From Candidatus Hydrogenedentota bacterium (lineage in GTDB: Bacteria; Hydrogenedentota; Hydrogenedentia; Hydrogenedentiales; CAITNO01): a stretch of 10,402 nucleotides of DNA. Below, one piece after another: positions 6,735 through 10,402 of this stretch. Within the stretch, counting starts at the first letter, position 1. The number at the start of each line of letters is the position of its first letter. The notes beneath the pieces are model-generated. The model did no database searches and was not told the origin of the DNA. It saw only the letters and a program-made list of their open reading frames with translations. Location: positions 1 to 10,402 of the forward strand of contig CAIXUF010000117.1 in the NCBI GenBank assembly GCA_903922535.1. Direction: 5' to 3'. The translations under genes and the position numbers were made by a program.

Positions 6735-9092
6735 CTATTTCGGCTGGGTTTTCACGAGCACGACGCGCTCAATGCTGATCGCGTTCTTCTCGTCCAGTCC
6801 GCCGTGCGGAAAGCCCGGGCCTTCGAACTTGATGTTTGCCCAGATGTCAAAGGGCAGGTCCGGGTGGTCTGGATCCATGATGCTGTCTATGTCCAGTTGA
6901 ATGATCCAGCTCCAGAAGAAATACAGGTAGCAGGAGGGGGTGATCGCGGATGTCCCCAGCTTATACCAATGATACCCCGGTCCGGGCACATCCTCCGCGC
7001 GGAGAATGCCGGTGCCGGTCCCGACTCTGTTAAGGGAGTCGTACAGACCCCACCGCATGGGCAGGGCATATTTCGTCATGTCCTCATCGGACAACACGAG
7101 ACGGTTGGTGGTGCCGCTTTCACAGGCGGGGTCCTGCACGCGCTGGAGCGCCTCCCCCCAGTTTCGCGTTTCGTAGGCCGAGAACTGAAAGACGAGGCCG
7201 GGCGGCACGTCGTGGAATTTCTCCGGCAGGGGAACGTTCACGGCGTATTGGGCGAGCCCCTTCAGTTCAATGTCGGCCGCGCCCCGCTCGGCGCCGCGTT
7301 CCGCTTCCGGAATGCGGAAGTCAATCTGCGCGTACCAGGTTTCTTTGCACCGCGTGGCGACGGTCCCCCCGTCCAGCGGAAACGAATCGGCGGAATGGCC
7401 CGCCTGGGCCCACTGCGTTTTCAGGCGCGAATACAGCACGACAATGGCGCGGTCCAGCGGCAACCGGGCATGGCGCACCCGGCGCAGGAGAACTTCGTTG
7501 CCGGCAACGGCCTGTTCCGCCTTGTCGAATATTCCAGACGCGCCTGTGACAAACCCAATGTCCAGGTACTTGTATTGCAGGGGAGACGCATCCATGCTCA
7601 GGTGACTCGGCTTGGCGGCGGATGCTGATTCCAGGCAATCCAGGTACTCGCGGATGGGCCCGCTTGCCGCCCCATAGAACCCGTCCAGGAACTGGCTCAC
7701 CAGCGTGGCGTAATCGCGTTTGGGGTCTTCGAGCATCTTGAGCATCATCCAAATCTTGAAATCGCGCATGTCCGCGAGAATGGCGTATTCGTGCTCGGTC
7801 AGCACGCCTTCCACGTTGTGCCCGGCATAGAACGAGTAGTCGATAGGGTACGTGTGCACCGACGGCATCGGCAGGCCGTAATGCGGCGCGTAGGTGACGG
7901 CGTAATCCCAGACACGCAGGTTCTTCGCAATGGCGGACCAGCTTAGCAGGTAATCGCGGAACTGCGTGTTCTCGGGATCGGTGACGGGCTTGGTGAAGTT
8001 GCTGCCGGTGTCGCACAGGCGGATGATGACATTGTCCCGTGGCTTGATGGACTTTGGCGGCTTCTGTGTCATCGAGTACGCAAGCGTGTCGATGCACACG
8101 CCCGGATATTCATCCTTGATGGCATCGGCGAGGTGGTTCACGAAATCCAGCAAGGGTCCCGCCTCTGATTCCTCGGCTTTCGCGATGGCGTGGCACGCCG
8201 GGCACTGGCACATTCCCCCGCAGTCATTTTGCGTTACACTGAAGACGGACGGGGCGGGCTGGCCCGCGCGTTCGGCCTCCGTGCGCGAGGTCGTGATGTT
8301 CGTTTTGAGCTTGTCGAGAAACACCGCGCGCAGTTCGGCGTTGGTCAGACAGAGTTGCTTTTCATTGGCGTCACGTTTGCCGTCGACCAGCGAGAACCAC
8401 TCGGGATGCGCGGCAAAATACGTTTCCGGGGGGATGTACCGGTAGAACGTGTGGCAGTGGGCCGGCGGGCCGTAACTCATGCTCCCGCCGTATTCCGCCA
8501 GGATGGGCGTGTCGCCGTCCCGGTTCAGGCGGTTCCGCGCCGCGAAACGGCCGCCGTCATGGCCGTACATCGAGTAGATGTCGCGGTAGCGAAACGCGGG
8601 CTGGCCGCGCAGGTCAAGGGCGTTCACGCCCAACACCGGTTCGGTCGGCACGCTCTCCTCATATGGGTTCCACCAATGCACGCCCACCACGTCCTCCAGA
8701 AAATGGTAGACCGCGTAAAGCGTGCCGCGCGGACGGCCACCGACCAGCACCAGGCTGTCGCCGACCGTTCGGATGACCCATTCCTCCGGACCAAGTGTGG
8801 CCGCGTCGAGCCCCTGTTGTTCCGCATACGCGGTCGGCCCCACGTAGATACGCGTCCCGCCTCCGGCGGCGTCGGATTCAGAAACAATGCTGAAAACGCT
8901 TCCGGTGACTTTGGTTAGATATGCGCTAAGTTCCCGGGCGGCTGTCTGTTCAGCCTTCGTCGCGGATGCGCCCGTCACGATGGCCGCAGGTGAAGCACCC
9001 GGCCCTACGAGCGGCACGGCATGGGCCGCGCATGTCACCGACAGGACCGTGCAGCCGATCCCGGCAAAGGCTCTTGTTATCCAATGTGTCAT
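6735..9092 (-). CDS. secreted DUF4838 family putative glycoside hydrolase (second paralogue)
   Basis: A 785-aa product from ATG 9092, chosen because it begins a signal peptide (MTHWITRAFAGIGCTVLSVT to a likely cut after AHA at 25) and has GAGGAG about 9 bases upstream; the frame stays open to 9224 but those residues are not signal-like. An N-terminal alpha/beta domain (about 34-160) ends in GTLYAVYHFLEDVVGVHWW (123-141). The barrel has HTFYRYIPPETYFAAHPEWF at 214-233 and QNDCGGMCQCPAC at 288-300, with Cys295, 297 and 300 as C-x-C-x2-C beside Asn289-Asp290. The barrel end GVLTEHEYAILADMRDFK and the helical part resemble the paralogue at 2967. The last 200 or so residues look beta-rich and may bind carbohydrate, but differ from the paralogue's domain. 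Function inferred: extracytoplasmic glycan hydrolysis, possibly of uronic-acid-bearing chains given the distant GH67 likeness. It is convergent with the sphingomyelinase-like gene and divergent from the secreted protein at 9348; no good terminator is seen in the 30-bp convergent gap. Confidence 0.87.
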   Translation of the reverse strand: MTHWITRAFAGIGCTVLSVTCAAHAVPLVGPGASPAAIVTGASATKAEQTAARELSAYLTKVTGSVFSIVSESDAAGGGTRIYVGPTAYAEQQGLDAATLGPEEWVIRTVGDSLVLVGGRPRGTLYAVYHFLEDVVGVHWWNPYEESVPTEPVLGVNALDLRGQPAFRYRDIYSMYGHDGGRFAARNRLNRDGDTPILAEYGGSMSYGPPAHCHTFYRYIPPETYFAAHPEWFSLVDGKRDANEKQLCLTNAELRAVFLDKLKTNITTSRTEAERAGQPAPSVFSVTQNDCGGMCQCPACHAIAKAEESEAGPLLDFVNHLADAIKDEYPGVCIDTLAYSMTQKPPKSIKPRDNVIIRLCDTGSNFTKPVTDPENTQFRDYLLSWSAIAKNLRVWDYAVTYAPHYGLPMPSVHTYPIDYSFYAGHNVEGVLTEHEYAILADMRDFKIWMMLKMLEDPKRDYATLVSQFLDGFYGAASGPIREYLDCLESASAAKPSHLSMDASPLQYKYLDIGFVTGASGIFDKAEQAVAGNEVLLRRVRHARLPLDRAIVVLYSRLKTQWAQAGHSADSFPLDGGTVATRCKETWYAQIDFRIPEAERGAERGAADIELKGLAQYAVNVPLPEKFHDVPPGLVFQFSAYETRNWGEALQRVQDPACESGTTNRLVLSDEDMTKYALPMRWGLYDSLNRVGTGTGILRAEDVPGPGYHWYKLGTSAITPSCYLYFFWSWIIQLDIDSIMDPDHPDLPFDIWANIKFEGPGFPHGGLDEKNAISIERVVLVKTQPK

Positions 9093-9211
9093 AGTGGCCG
9101 TCTCCTCGGCTGTAACCGTCATTTCCTCCATTCGGTATAGCACAAGGACAGGCATCCGTGCCACACACGCGTCGTTCAGAACCTTCAGCCTGTGCGTCGT
9201 CTGGTGCCGTG

Positions 9212-9240
9212 TTGATAAGGACACCGCAAAAGCCTATTCT
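9212..9240 (+). promoter_or_regulatory. sigma70-like promoter for the secreted protein at 9348
   Basis: TTGATA (9212-9217), a 17-base spacer and TATTCT (9235-9240) match consensus at 5 of 6 and 4 of 6. Transcription would start near 9247, giving a leader of about 100 bases before ATG 9348. This leader opens with a GNRA-capped hairpin (CGCG-GGAA-CGCG, 9246-9257) and contains a strong terminator. The octamer TCGCGGGA occurs twice in it (9245-9252 and 9271-9278). Confidence 0.45.
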
Positions 9241-9277
9241 TTTTTCGCGGGAACGCGTCACAAGAGCAACTCGCGGG

Positions 9278-9313
9278 ACCGTTTTCAATGCCCCTGCGAA
9301 AACGGTTCTTTTT
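9278..9313 (+). terminator. intrinsic terminator within the leader of the secreted protein gene
   Basis: ACCGTTTTC (9278-9286) pairs perfectly over 9 bp with GAAAACGGT (9298-9306) around an 11-base loop, and a TTCTTTTT run (9306-9313) follows. On the minus strand no T-run follows the stem, so it acts on plus-strand transcription only. No plus-strand gene ends here: the gene on the left is divergent. It ends only 34 bases before ATG 9348, with the likely ribosome site GGAAAGG at 9331-9337 after it, so it fits an attenuator better than an ordinary gene-end terminator. Confidence 0.7.
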
Positions 9314-9347
9314 GCGGTTGTGATTTGCGGGGAAAGGTGCCCAACTG

Positions 9348-10402
9348 ATGAGCAGTATTTTGAGACCTGCGTTGGTGCTTCTGGTCGTGACTGCGCTCTT
9401 CGGATCCTTCACGGCTCTGGGCGGACAGTCGGTCAAGTCCGATGGAGCGAAGCCGGCAGATGGGCTTCCGACCGTCGACGAGATCATCGGGGCCAAGACG
9501 GACATCCTGGGCGAAGCCGCCCTGCGCCAAACCGACGGACCGAGTTATGAATTCTTCGCCGGGGCCATGCCGCCGTTGCGTTATGTCAACGCCGCATTTC
9601 GGCACTACCCCATCGTGTTGGCGGCTCCGCGCAATGGATGCAAGGCCCGGTTGGTAAGCAATGGAAGCGCGATCAATGCCGGAGGCGGTGGGAACACCTG
9701 GAGTGACGTGGGGTTTCCGGTCAGTTTTCGCGTGGGCACGGAGGCCGCTTCATTCGGCGAAGATCTGGCCAGGCTTGACGGGCCTCGGTTGGTTGACGGT
9801 TATTTGCCCATCGTCGGGATGGGCTACCGCGAAGGGGACGCGACTTACCGGCAGGAAACCTTCGTGAGTGTCGACCCCGCTTTGGCGGATTATGCGGTGG
9901 TGTTTGTGCGTTTTGCACTCGATGCCGGTCAAGAGGGAAAAGTCACGGCGCTCGTGGTGCCGTCCGAGTCGTTGCACTTGGACGGCCACCAGTTGTGCAA
10001 CGACCGCGAGCAGGTGTTCCTGTGGGTCGGTTCGAACTGGCAGTGGGACCCCGGGAAACAAACGCTGGCCGCCACGATCGCGCCCGACGGGGAGGCCGTG
10101 CTTGCTGTGTTTACCGCAGTGGCCGCCAAGTCTTCCACAACCGCGGTTCCCTCCGGCGACGAGTACCGCAATCAGCGGCGGCAGTGCGCCGCCGCATGGC
10201 GGGAACTGCTGGGCAAAGGCGTGAAGCTGGAAGTGCCCGAAACCGTCGTGAACAATGCCTGGCGGGCGGTTCTTGGGGCGAATTTCGCGGTCGTCACCGG
10301 CAGCACGGTGAACTACAGCGCCGGCAATGCCTACCAGACAGAATACATCACCGAAGGCAGCCGCACCACCGGCGCCTTCATGCTGTTCGGCTTCACTGGC
10401 GA
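9348..10402 (+). CDS. secreted putative six-hairpin glycosidase-like protein (partial, N-terminal part)
   Basis: An open frame of 351 codons from ATG 9348 runs off the right edge without a stop. Residues 1-28 (MSSILRPALVLLVVTALFGS then FTALGGQS) form a signal peptide. GGAAAGG sits 10 bases upstream of the ATG. Residues about 45-265 are strand-rich with conserved-looking Trp, Gly and Asp positions (NTWSDVGFPVSF at 116-127, LWVGSNWQWDP at 225-235) and suggest a beta-sandwich domain. From about 280 a helical region begins (WRELLGKGVKLEVPETVVNNAWRAVLGANF), then NYSAGNAYQTEYITEGSRTTGAFMLFGF (322-349), like the first hairpins of the alpha/alpha six-hairpin glycosidases found with polysaccharide utilisation genes. 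Substrate and catalytic residues cannot be seen in this part. It is divergent from the second DUF4838 gene, consistent with a shared glycan-use role. Coding call secure; fold call moderate. Confidence 0.82.
   Translation, partial: MSSILRPALVLLVVTALFGSFTALGGQSVKSDGAKPADGLPTVDEIIGAKTDILGEAALRQTDGPSYEFFAGAMPPLRYVNAAFRHYPIVLAAPRNGCKARLVSNGSAINAGGGGNTWSDVGFPVSFRVGTEAASFGEDLARLDGPRLVDGYLPIVGMGYREGDATYRQETFVSVDPALADYAVVFVRFALDAGQEGKVTALVVPSESLHLDGHQLCNDREQVFLWVGSNWQWDPGKQTLAATIAPDGEAVLAVFTAVAAKSSTTAVPSGDEYRNQRRQCAAAWRELLGKGVKLEVPETVVNNAWRAVLGANFAVVTGSTVNYSAGNAYQTEYITEGSRTTGAFMLFGFTG

Noticed and set aside
6726..7628. 300-codon plus-strand open frame opposite the second DUF4838 gene (with another at 8190-8918)
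   Set aside because: Composition is that of an antisense shadow, with no domain or convincing ribosome site; the minus-strand protein is well supported.
9127..9160. TGGCAC-containing element upstream of the second DUF4838 gene as a sigma54 promoter
   Set aside because: The required GC at the -12 position is absent; as a sigma70 promoter the match is also weak.

Overview
The window is GC-rich bacterial DNA with gene content typical of Planctomycetes, Lentisphaerae, Hydrogenedentes and related phyla: secreted DUF4838-type putative glycosidases with signal peptides, an ECF sigma factor fused to membrane segments, and many lineage-specific membrane proteins. The phylum is inferred from this content alone, as no rRNA or tRNA is present. 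I see no mobile element, CRISPR array or integrase.

Left block (1-2704, all minus strand, read right to left). A 249-aa membrane-anchored protein has a His...Cys arrangement and a following strand that resemble the caspase/gingipain/CHAT peptidase fold. It overlaps by 4 bp a 106-aa multi-pass membrane protein. After 104 bp comes a 166-aa DUF1648-like membrane protein. After another 119 bp lies an ECF sigma factor whose C-terminus continues into several membrane helices and runs off the window. A sigma70-like promoter precedes the first gene, and an ECF-like promoter precedes the sigma gene.

Middle block (2935-6704, plus strand). A DUF4838 secreted protein is preceded by a perfect 15-bp palindrome. 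Its C-terminal jelly-roll-like domain is put out of frame at a run of nine Gs. Next comes a membrane-anchored endonuclease/exonuclease/phosphatase-fold protein that looks like a neutral sphingomyelinase and carries the P-loop-like motif of the eukaryotic-type enzymes.

Right block (6735-10402). A second DUF4838 protein on the minus strand converges on the sphingomyelinase-like gene. It is divergent from a secreted protein that appears to begin a six-hairpin glycosidase-like fold and is cut by the window end. A promoter-like element and a strong intrinsic terminator lie in the leader of that last gene, an arrangement that suggests transcription attenuation.

Together, the right two thirds suggests outward-facing breakdown of complex glycans, possibly glycolipids or host/algal material, with a lipid-head-group hydrolase. 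The left block looks like an envelope signalling unit. No direct functional link between the two is shown by the sequence.
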